From Candidatus Gallimonas caecicola (lineage in GTDB: Bacteria; Bacillota; Clostridia; Christensenellales; Borkfalkiaceae): 7,684 nt of DNA. Positions 1-6,040 of the stretch are shown here, in pieces (position 1 is the first letter of the stretch; each line of letters begins with the position of its first letter). Location: positions 1-7,684 of the forward strand of contig CAJFNH010000057.1 in the NCBI GenBank assembly GCA_904394195.1, read 5' to 3'. The translations under genes and the position numbers were made by a program. The notes under the pieces are model-generated. The model was not told where the DNA came from, ran no database searches, and saw only the letters and a program-made list of their open reading frames with translations.

Positions 1-658
1 TGCCCGTATATACCTGATAAGCTTCGTTGTAATAATCTTCGTCCTCGGTATCGATGCCCGTGGGCGTCGTGCGCGCCGTCTCCTCCGTATCGGTGGAATC
101 GCTCTGCGTATCAAGATAGGTCGTTTCCTGCGAATCGAGCGTATCGTTGAAGAGCACGCGCGTATCGTAGAGAGCCTTCTTCTCTTCGTCGTCGTTGAGG
201 AAGTAGGCAAGCGCGGCAAGCGACTTTTCATCGTCCGACGCTTCTTCCACCGCCGCGCGGTAACCCTCTGCCGTAAATTCCTTTGTCTCGTCCGTCGACT
301 CATCCTCAAGCAGATAGAGCATTGCATACTGCAGATAGACCTGACGGTTGACGAGCGTTTCGCTGATCATGGCAAATGTATCATGATATGTCCAGCCGTA
401 GCTCTGCATCATGGAATAGCCCGTCGAAAGAAAGTATGCGACCATATCGCGCTTTGTGATCTGCGCCGTCTCGATCACGTCCGCATAGTCCGCATATTCG
501 CTTGACGCGAAATTGGCGCTGTTTGTGATGTTGACCTCCGCAATGACCTGTGCATAGTCTCTGCTGGTGTTCGTAGAGACCAAACCGCATCCTGCAAGCA
601 CGCCCGTGCTCATTGCGGCGGCAAGCGCGATGGCTGCAACCTTTGTCTTCTTCTTCAT
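1..658 (-). CDS. Secreted lipoprotein, possible PrsA/SurA-like foldase (3' end outside window)
   Basis: 219 residues are visible from an ATG at 658; no stop occurs before the window edge. The N-terminus has a Lys-rich n-region (KKKTK), a hydrophobic stretch and the lipobox VLAGC with Cys24, so the protein should be lipidated and anchored outside the cytoplasmic membrane. A GGAG at 665-668, six bases upstream, supports the start. Residues about 60-120 (from TAQITKRDMVAYF through an aromatic and Leu-rich helical stretch) resemble the helical N-terminal part of PrsA/SurA chaperones, and many Clostridia carry a PrsA-type peptidyl-prolyl isomerase directly after mfd. No parvulin domain is visible, but it would lie beyond the edge. 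Residues about 185-212 are rich in Asp, Glu, Thr and Ser and are probably a disordered linker. The lipoprotein call is firm; the foldase role is inference from position and weak similarity. It has its own promoter at 715-743. Confidence 0.85.
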   Translation of the reverse strand, partial: MKKKTKVAAIALAAAMSTGVLAGCGLVSTNTSRDYAQVIAEVNITNSANFASSEYADYADVIETAQITKRDMVAYFLSTGYSMMQSYGWTYHDTFAMISETLVNRQVYLQYAMLYLLEDESTDETKEFTAEGYRAAVEEASDDEKSLAALAYFLNDDEEKKALYDTRVLFNDTLDSQETTYLDTQSDSTDTEETARTTPTGIDTEDEDYYNEAYQVYTG

Positions 659-714
659 CTTATACTCCAAACAGTTTCGCGGGAATTACCCGTTCTCCTT
701 CATAATACTTGCTT

Positions 715-743
715 ATTATACCTTATTTAAATGATTTTCGCAA
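715..743 (-). promoter_or_regulatory. Sigma-A promoter for the lipoprotein gene
   Basis: Read on the minus strand, a TTGCGA -35 box (738-743, 4 of 6 matches to TTGACA) is followed by a 17-base spacer and a perfect TATAAT -10 box (715-720). Transcription would start near 708, giving a leader of about 50 nt before the ATG at 658. It lies in the gap after mfd, so the lipoprotein can be transcribed separately from the upstream cluster. The -35 box falls inside a repeat cluster that could be an operator. Confidence 0.8.
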
Positions 744-764
744 TGATTTCGCGGTGAAAATCAT
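730..764. repeat. Direct and inverted repeats overlapping the mfd end and a -35 box
   Basis: On the plus strand two near-identical units stand in tandem: AATGATTTTCGC (730-741) and AATGATTTCGC (742-752), differing by one T. They are followed by GAAAATCAT (756-764), the exact reverse complement of 731-739, so a 9-bp perfect inverted repeat spans a 16-base loop. The cluster covers the mfd stop codon and the -35 box of the next promoter. It could be a repressor binding site or a weak AT-rich hairpin after mfd. No U-tract directly follows on the minus strand, so it is not a classic terminator. Confidence 0.5.
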
Positions 765-3700
765 GCAAAACTTCGTGCAAACTTCAAAAATTTTGTCATA
801 AGGATCATTGTCTTTGCGCTGTCTGCCTGCGGACGGAAAGTTATGACGGGCGCGCTCGTCATATCCAATCCGACATTTTCCGAAAATTTATCCATTGCGG
901 CGCCCAGTCCCTTCTCCCCGAGGGCAGCGAGGGAGGAAAACTCGAGCGAGCCGCCCTTTCTGCCCAGCGAGATCTTCTTCACGCCGAAGGGAGCGGCGTA
1001 GCTCTTGAGCACCGCGATGATGAGCAGATTGAGCGTTTCGGGCGGAAGCGGACCGTACGTCTCCTCCATGGAGCGGCAGACGCGCTTGTAGTCGGCAAGC
1101 GAGCGGATGTCCGCGATCTGCTTGTAGCAGTCCATGCGCCCCGCGCCCGATTCGACATAGCGCTCCGGGATATAGGCGGTCGCTTTGATATCCAGCTCCA
1201 CGCTCTCCGACCGTTCGCCCGTCAGCTCCTCCTTCAGGATCTTGGCATACAGCTCGTAACCGACCTTATCCATGTGCCCGTGCTGCTCGGCGCCCAGAAC
1301 ATTCCCCGCGCCGCGGATCTCCAGATCGCGCATGGCGATCTTGAATCCGGAGCCCAGTTCCGTGAACTGCATGATGGCCTTCAGGCGTTCGGCTGCCGTC
1401 GAAGTCATGACTCGCTCTGCCTTATAGGTGAAATAGGCATGGGCAAGGCGGGCGCCACGCCCCACCCTGCCGCGCAGCTGATAGAGCTGCGATATACCCA
1501 GCCGATCCGCATCGATGACGATAAGCGTATTGGCATTGGGCAGATCGATGCCATTCTCGATGATGGTGGTCGTGACGAGCACGTCGTATTCGGCGCGGTA
1601 AAACCCGAACACGTTTTTTTCCAGAGTGGCCTTGTCCATCCTCCCGTGCGCCACGCAGACGCGCGCCTCAGGAACGATCTCGGAGAGCCGCTTTGCATAG
1701 GAATAGATGTTCTCCACGCGATTATAGAGCACGAACACCTGTCCGCCGCGCGCGATCTCGCGCACGATGGCGTCGCGCACGAGCGACTCCGTTTCCTCGG
1801 CGACGTACGTCTGCACGGGCAGCCGCGCATGCGGCGGCGTCTGGATGGTGGAAATATCGCGGATGCCGGAGAGAGAGAGGTGCAGCGTTCTGGGAATGGG
1901 CGTTGCCGTCATGGTCAGACAGTCAACGTCCCGCTTGTAATTTTTGATCTTTTCCTTGTGCTCCACGCCGAAACGCTGTTCTTCATCAAGGATGAGCAGC
2001 CCGAGATCACGGAATTTGACGTCGGAAGAGAGCAGACGATGGGTGCCGATGACAAGATCGATGCTCCCCTTTTCCAGCCCCTGCAGGATCTGCGCCGTCT
2101 CGCGCTCGGTGCGGAAGCGGTTGAGACAGGCAACGTTCACGCCGAACTGCTTCATGCGCTCGGATGCCGTCGTGAAATGCTGTTCGGAGAGCACCGTGGA
2201 GGGACACATGAGCGCCGCCTGCCTGCCCGCGAGCACGCAAAGATATGCCGCGCGCAGCGCGACCTCCGTCTTGCCGAAACCCACATCACCGCATAGCAGC
2301 CGGTCCATCACTTTGGCAGAGCGCATGTCGGCAAGGATCTCCTGCGTTGATTCCGCCTGATCGGGCGTATCTTCATAGGGAAAGGCGGCAATAAATTCGT
2401 CCATCTCCTCGAAGCAGTCGGGAAAGACATAGCCCTTTTTCTCCTGCCGTTCGGCATAGAGCGCCTTCAGATCGAAAGCGAGCTTTTTGAGGGAAGCGCG
2501 CACACGCGCCTTGACGCGCTCAAACTCCCCGCCGCCCAGCTTGGAGAGCGCCGGATCGTCCCCTCCCATATATTTGGACAGGACATCCATTGACTCGACG
2601 GGCACATGCAGGATGTCGCCGCCCTTATAGAGCAGCGAGACATATTCCTTGGTGCCGTCCGTCGTTTCGATGCGCTCCACGCCCGTAACTTTGCCCACGC
2701 CGTACGTCTCATGAACGGCATAGTCGCCGATCTCGGGCGCAAAGAACAGGTCGCCGCGCTTGCGCCGGATGCGGCGCGCCCCCGCAGCCTTGGGAAAGAG
2801 ATCGGCAGAGCCGATGACGGCAAGCTTGTTTTCATGCAGGACAAACCCGTTTGCGAGTTCGCCTTCAAGAACGGCGATGTCCGAGAGATCCTCCAGCCGC
2901 GCAGGCAGTTCGCGTACGGGGAGCGCCTCTTCCGAAAGTGCGTCGCGCATCTTCTGCGCCCGCTCCGGCGTGCCGCACCAGAGCATGACGCGATACCCCG
3001 TGCGCCGCCACGTCTTGAGATCGGTGATGAGATCGGGCAGCGATCCCAAATATCTGCGTGCAGGCGTGGAAGTGAACGTGAATAATCGCAACGGCTGGAA
3101 AAAATAGGTGTTCCCGGCGAATGTCTGCAGCGCGACGGCGCGGAAATCGGAAAAATTTTCCATACGCTCGGCGCGCACGAGCTGATCGCGGGAGAAGGAC
3201 ATGACCTCGCCCCCCTGCGCAAGCTCGGAAAAACGGGAGAAATGCTCCTTATACAGCCCTTCCAGCTTATCGCGGATGAGCTTGCACTCGTCAAAGACGA
3301 GCAACGTATCGCGCGGAAGCATGGAAAAAAGATCGCAGGAATTTTTCAGAAGAGGCATAATGAAGTCAGTGACGCTACCTCCTTCAATCTCCTCTGCGAT
3401 CGTCTGAAGACGGGTGTACGCCGCGCTCGACGCCGCCCTTTTCCCCTCGGCACGCAGCTGCGCAAAGACGCGCTCGCGTTCCCCCTCCTCAAATACGACG
3501 TCGGAGGCGGCGGCAATGTCGATGACGGCGAGCTTTTCATAGCGTTCCCCCGTCACCTCGTCATAAGGTTTGATGCTCTCCACCTCGTCGCCGAAAAAAT
3601 CGATGCGGACGGGGTGTTCGCAGTTGACGGGAAAGATATCGAGCACGTCTCCGCGAACGGCGAAGGTGCCGCGGCTCTCGGGGGAATATTCGCGCGTATA

Positions 3701-4156
3701 GCCCGCCGCGACGAGTTCATCCACGAGCACACGCATGTCGCGCTCCTTCCCCGTCTCCAGGCGGAACACGGGCAGCTGCGCGGGAACGAGCTGCGCCGCC
3801 GCCTCGATATCGGCAACGAGCACCTCCGCCCCCGCCTGCCATGCAGCAAGCGCACTCAACCGCTTATAGAGCGCTTCCCTTGAGCCTGCCTTGCGGTAGG
3901 TGAGCACTTCGTCCTTTGCCGTAAGCAGCGCCACCTGCTTTCCGGAGAGCGCGCCGATGGCAGCGGCGGCACGCTGCGCGGCGAGCGCATCCGCCGTCAG
4001 ATAGACAATACGCCCCGCAAACAGCGAGGCAATAAAATACTTTTGCGCATCCGAAACGCCGGTGACCGCCGTAGGGATGCCGTTGTTTACGGCGGCGCCG
4101 AGCAGCGGATAATCCCCGTTGAGGGCGTCAAACCGGAAAAAGTTGCGCATATTCAT
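761..4156 (-). CDS. mfd: Transcription-repair coupling factor Mfd
   Basis: Cytoplasmic ATP-driven DNA translocase that recognises RNA polymerase stalled at lesions, pushes it off the DNA and recruits UvrA for strand-specific nucleotide excision repair. The product is 1131 residues, close to the roughly 1150-1180 usual for the family, and looks complete. The UvrB-like N-terminal part includes RGTFAVRGDVLDIFP at 162-176. The RNA-polymerase-interacting domain is near 470-530 (GDYAVHETYGVGKV at 477-490). Helicase motifs follow: Walker A GDVGFGKT 623-630, Walker B DEEQRFG 724-730, motif III TATPIPRTL 750-758, motif V around TTTIIENGIDLPNANT 862-877 and motif VI QLRGRVGR 893-900. The translocation motif (DLEIRGAGNVLG) starts at 944, and the C-terminal TRCF domain is at about 990-1090. 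The ATG at 4156 overlaps the pth stop codon by four bases, with AGG eight bases upstream, so translation is probably coupled to pth. A second in-frame ATG two codons later (4150) is an alternative start. Confidence 0.98.
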   Translation of the reverse strand: MNMRNFFRFDALNGDYPLLGAAVNNGIPTAVTGVSDAQKYFIASLFAGRIVYLTADALAAQRAAAAIGALSGKQVALLTAKDEVLTYRKAGSREALYKRLSALAAWQAGAEVLVADIEAAAQLVPAQLPVFRLETGKERDMRVLVDELVAAGYTREYSPESRGTFAVRGDVLDIFPVNCEHPVRIDFFGDEVESIKPYDEVTGERYEKLAVIDIAAASDVVFEEGERERVFAQLRAEGKRAASSAAYTRLQTIAEEIEGGSVTDFIMPLLKNSCDLFSMLPRDTLLVFDECKLIRDKLEGLYKEHFSRFSELAQGGEVMSFSRDQLVRAERMENFSDFRAVALQTFAGNTYFFQPLRLFTFTSTPARRYLGSLPDLITDLKTWRRTGYRVMLWCGTPERAQKMRDALSEEALPVRELPARLEDLSDIAVLEGELANGFVLHENKLAVIGSADLFPKAAGARRIRRKRGDLFFAPEIGDYAVHETYGVGKVTGVERIETTDGTKEYVSLLYKGGDILHVPVESMDVLSKYMGGDDPALSKLGGGEFERVKARVRASLKKLAFDLKALYAERQEKKGYVFPDCFEEMDEFIAAFPYEDTPDQAESTQEILADMRSAKVMDRLLCGDVGFGKTEVALRAAYLCVLAGRQAALMCPSTVLSEQHFTTASERMKQFGVNVACLNRFRTERETAQILQGLEKGSIDLVIGTHRLLSSDVKFRDLGLLILDEEQRFGVEHKEKIKNYKRDVDCLTMTATPIPRTLHLSLSGIRDISTIQTPPHARLPVQTYVAEETESLVRDAIVREIARGGQVFVLYNRVENIYSYAKRLSEIVPEARVCVAHGRMDKATLEKNVFGFYRAEYDVLVTTTIIENGIDLPNANTLIVIDADRLGISQLYQLRGRVGRGARLAHAYFTYKAERVMTSTAAERLKAIMQFTELGSGFKIAMRDLEIRGAGNVLGAEQHGHMDKVGYELYAKILKEELTGERSESVELDIKATAYIPERYVESGAGRMDCYKQIADIRSLADYKRVCRSMEETYGPLPPETLNLLIIAVLKSYAAPFGVKKISLGRKGGSLEFSSLAALGEKGLGAAMDKFSENVGLDMTSAPVITFRPQADSAKTMILMTKFLKFARSFA

Positions 4157-4716
4157 CCGTTATACCTGCCCATCACAAGGTCGATGCGTTCCCCGCGCGC
4201 AAGTGCGACAGCCGCTTCCGCCGCACGGCGGCAGGCGAAAGAAAACAGTTCGTAGTCCTCCTTCTTCACATCGCACAGCACATAGTTGATGATGGGGATA
4301 TTTACCGCCTCATCGCGGATCCCGATGCGAATGCGTGCAAAATCAGAGATCCCCGTCTCGGCAATGACGGAGCGCATGCCGTTATGCGTGCCCGCGCTGC
4401 CGGAGGGACGGATGCGCACATGTCCCTTGGGAAGATCGTAATCATCGTATATAACGACCATCTCCGCAGGCGTGAGTTTATAGCGCGCCATCAGCTGCCG
4501 GACGGCACGCCCGGAGGCGTTCATATATGTGAGCGGACGGGCGATGATCACCTTTTCGCCGCCGATATATGCCTCTGCGATGCTCGCTTCACATTCTTTT
4601 TTCTTGAATTTTACGCCGAAAAGTTCCGCCGCGTCCGCAGCGGCGAGGAAGCCCATGTTGTGAAAGGTCCTGGCGTATTTTTCCTCGGGATTGCCGAGCC
4701 CGACAATGAGATACAT
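4153..4716 (-). CDS. pth: Peptidyl-tRNA hydrolase
   Basis: Hydrolyses the ester bond of peptidyl-tRNAs that drop off ribosomes, recycling tRNA in the cytoplasm. From the ATG at 4716 the protein has 187 residues, the usual size of bacterial Pth. Visible hallmarks are LIVGLGNP at 3-10, catalytic His19 in TFHNMGF (equivalent to E. coli His20), Asn66 in TYMNASG, Asp91 in YDDYDLPKG, and GTHNGMRS with Asn112, which together form the active site and substrate channel. The start is set by homology at MYLIVGLGNP and by a GGAG at 4722-4725, five bases upstream. The frame also stays open upstream to an ATG at 4779 directly after the prs stop, which would add 21 residues unlike any Pth; I treat that as an untypical extension. 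The stop overlaps the mfd start as ATGA. Upstream lies the prs terminator, leaving only about 25 bp, so pth has no room for a promoter of its own there. Confidence 0.97.
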   Translation of the reverse strand: MYLIVGLGNPEEKYARTFHNMGFLAAADAAELFGVKFKKKECEASIAEAYIGGEKVIIARPLTYMNASGRAVRQLMARYKLTPAEMVVIYDDYDLPKGHVRIRPSGSAGTHNGMRSVIAETGISDFARIRIGIRDEAVNIPIINYVLCDVKKEDYELFSFACRRAAEAAVALARGERIDLVMGRYNG

Positions 4717-4741
4717 AATTGCTCCGTTGATTGGCTTTCCG

Positions 4742-4773
4742 AAAAAGACCGCCGCGCACACCGTGCGCGGCGG
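4742..4773 (-). terminator. Intrinsic terminator after prs
   Basis: A perfect 11-bp, almost all G/C inverted repeat (arms 4749-4759 and 4763-4773, 3-base loop) is followed on the minus strand by TCTTTTTC (4748-4741). It begins six bases after the prs stop codon, as expected for a Rho-independent terminator of prs. On the plus strand no T-run follows the hairpin, so it appears to work only in the minus direction. It sits just before pth and would reduce read-through into pth-mfd. Confidence 0.85.
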
Positions 4774-4779
4774 AAACAT

Positions 4780-5727
4780 TCAATCGTAGATCTTGCTCAT
4801 CGGTTTATCGAGATAGACGTTCTCGATCGCCGCTGCGAAGATATCCGCCGTCGTGATGATCTTCATCTTCGGCAACCGCTTTTCTTCCGGCAGGTAGATG
4901 GTATCGAGCACGACCAGCTCCTCGATGGGAGATTTGTCGATGCGTTCGATGGCGGGACCGGAGAGCACCGCGTGCGTACAGCACGCAAAGATCTTGGTCG
5001 CGCCGGCATCCACAAGCGCCTGCGCGCCCTGCACGATGGTGCCGCCCGTATCGATCATGTCGTCCACAAGCAGGCACTTCTTCCCCTCGACGTTGCCGAT
5101 GATGTTCATGACTTCCATCACGTTGGCGCGGGGACGGCGCTTATCGATGATCGCCATCGGACAGCCGAGCCGTTCGGCGACCTTGCGCGCGCGGTTAACG
5201 CTGCCCACATCGGGCGAGACGACGATAAAGTTCTCGTCCATATGTTCCGCAAAGTAATTGTAGAGCGTGGGACCGCCCAGAAGATTGTCCACGGGAATGT
5301 TGAAGAAGCCCTGGATCTGCGCCGCATGCAGATCCATCGTCAGCACGCGGTCGGCGCCAGCGCTCGTCAGAAGGTCGGCGACCAGCTTTGCCGTGATGGG
5401 ATCGCGGGAGCGCGCCTTGCGGTCCTGCCGCGCGTAGCCGAAGTACGGCATGACCGCCGTGATACGCCCTGCCGAAGCGCGCTTTGCCGCGTCGATCATA
5501 ATGAGAAGCTCCATCAGATTGTCGTTGACGGGTGTCGAAGTAGACTGGATGATGAACAGGTCGCGTCCGCGCACCGTTTCCGCAATGTGCACGCTCGTCT
5601 CCCCGTCCGAAAACTTGCCTACTTCAATGGCTCCCAGCGCCGTGTTCAGCTTGGCGGCGATCGCCTCCGCGAGGGGCCTGTTGGAGTTGCCAGCAAACAA
5701 CTTGATTTCATTACCGTGTGTGATCAT
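4780..5727 (-). CDS. prs: Ribose-phosphate pyrophosphokinase (PRPP synthetase)
   Basis: Transfers pyrophosphate from ATP to ribose-5-phosphate to make PRPP, the precursor for purines, pyrimidines, NAD, histidine and tryptophan. The 315-residue product is the standard length of class I bacterial enzymes. Motifs visible: N-terminal KLFAGNSN 9-16, the FSDGET segment 39-44, YARQDRK 98-104 (ATP site), MDLHAAQIQGFF 131-142 (metal and nucleotide contact), the flexible catalytic loop KRRPRAN 196-202, and the PRPP-binding loop VDDMIDTGGT 221-230. The ATG at 5727 is preferred because MITHGNEIKLFAGNSN matches the family N-terminus and AGGAG (5733-5737) lies five bases upstream. In-frame starts further upstream (TTG 5796, ATG 5757) add residues with no family likeness and lack a good ribosome binding site. 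A promoter at 5847-5876 and a terminator at 4742-4773 make it able to act as a single-gene transcription unit. Confidence 0.98.
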   Translation of the reverse strand: MITHGNEIKLFAGNSNRPLAEAIAAKLNTALGAIEVGKFSDGETSVHIAETVRGRDLFIIQSTSTPVNDNLMELLIMIDAAKRASAGRITAVMPYFGYARQDRKARSRDPITAKLVADLLTSAGADRVLTMDLHAAQIQGFFNIPVDNLLGGPTLYNYFAEHMDENFIVVSPDVGSVNRARKVAERLGCPMAIIDKRRPRANVMEVMNIIGNVEGKKCLLVDDMIDTGGTIVQGAQALVDAGATKIFACCTHAVLSGPAIERIDKSPIEELVVLDTIYLPEEKRLPKMKIITTADIFAAAIENVYLDKPMSKIYD

Positions 5728-5841
5728 GTCATCTCCTGTATTCTTCCGCGCACGCATACTGCCACGGCAGCACGCCGCACGAATATTTTGCCGCAAACCA
5801 CTCCGGCGCGCCGCTTCCCCCGCCTGCGCCGTTATCCGCAG
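5728..5841 (-). other. GC-rich 5' leader of prs
   Basis: With transcription starting near 5840, the prs mRNA has an untranslated leader of about 110 nt. It contains short inverted repeats: CTGCG/CGCAG (5837-5841 with 5824-5828), a 10-bp palindrome CGGCGCGCCG at 5804-5813 and a small CTGC/GCAG hairpin close to the start codon. I recognise no riboswitch or T-box consensus. No terminator-like hairpin with a U-tract occurs before the start codon. A regulatory role is possible but not shown. Confidence 0.4.
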
Positions 5842-5846
5842 AAGCT

Positions 5847-5876
5847 ATTATACACCAAAGGGCGGCGTCCCGTCAA
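5847..5876 (-). promoter_or_regulatory. prs: Sigma-A promoter for prs
   Basis: On the minus strand TTGACG (5871-5876, 5 of 6 to consensus) is followed by an 18-base spacer and a perfect TATAAT (5847-5852). Transcription should start around 5840. This is the best promoter seen ahead of prs and may also feed pth-mfd by read-through past the terminator at 4742-4773. Confidence 0.85.
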
Positions 5877-5961
5877 TCATTCTCACGGGTTTTGCTGCCT
5901 GCCCCGAAAAAATTATTTTTGCATCGCGTGAATGTGAAAGCAGAAAATCCGCGTTACAGCA
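5877..5961. other. Intergenic spacer without a gene
   Basis: This is the middle part of the 313-bp gap between GH51 and prs. I see no coding sequence or RNA gene in it. It holds one A/T tract at 5907-5920 (AAAAAT and ATTTTT arms around one base) about 30 bp upstream of the prs -35 box. That may bend the DNA, but it is not placed like a proximal UP element. Confidence 0.4.
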
Positions 5962-5993
5962 AGGCCCGCACATTCGGCAGAATGTGCGGGCCT
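5962..5993 (-). terminator. Long perfect hairpin after GH51, probable but atypical terminator
   Basis: A perfect 14-bp inverted repeat (arms 5962-5975 and 5980-5993) closes on a 4-base loop and has a GC-rich base (AGGCCCGC/GCGGGCCT). It lies 48 bp past the GH51 stop codon, where a terminator is expected. On the minus strand, however, it is followed by TGCTGTAACG rather than a U-tract, and six Gs precede it (5994-5999). On the plus strand the six Cs follow it, again without Ts. It may slow polymerase, protect the GH51 mRNA 3' end from exonucleases, or be a terminator that lost its U-tract. Confidence 0.55.
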
Positions 5994-6008
5994 CCCCCCA
6001 TATAGTTT

Positions 6009-6029
6009 GCATAAAGACATGCTTTATGC
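6009..6029. repeat. Short inverted repeat just after the GH51 stop
   Basis: GCATAAAG (6009-6016) and CTTTATGC (6022-6029) form an 8-bp perfect stem with a 5-base loop, 11 bp past the GH51 stop codon. It is AT-rich and has no U-tract after it on either strand. Together with the larger hairpin at 5962-5993 it makes a two-hairpin 3' region for the GH51 mRNA. Confidence 0.5.
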
Positions 6030-6040
6030 CAGGCAAAGAG

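Noticed and set aside
1274..2296. 340-codon open frame on the plus strand inside mfd
   Set aside because: It is the antisense shadow of the Mfd helicase domain, with no motif or start signal of its own.
2467..3294. 275-codon minus-strand frame inside mfd
   Set aside because: It overlaps mfd in another frame; its Ser/Arg/Pro-rich product has the composition of an out-of-frame reading, and mfd is intact here.
5728..5796. Upstream in-frame starts for prs (TTG 5796, ATG 5757)
   Set aside because: The added residues do not resemble PRPP synthetases and lack a ribosome binding site, whereas the ATG at 5727 has AGGAG at correct spacing and gives the standard 315 residues.
5901..5922. A/T tract as a terminator of GH51
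   Set aside because: The AAAAAT/ATTTTT arms form only a weak A-T stem with a one-base centre, and it lies more than 100 bp past the stop without a GC-rich hairpin before it.
4384..5931. 515-codon open frame on the plus strand across prs and pth
   Set aside because: It is antisense to two clearly recognised genes, shows no known protein motif, and its His/Arg/Asp-rich composition is typical of the shadow frame of a GC-rich gene.
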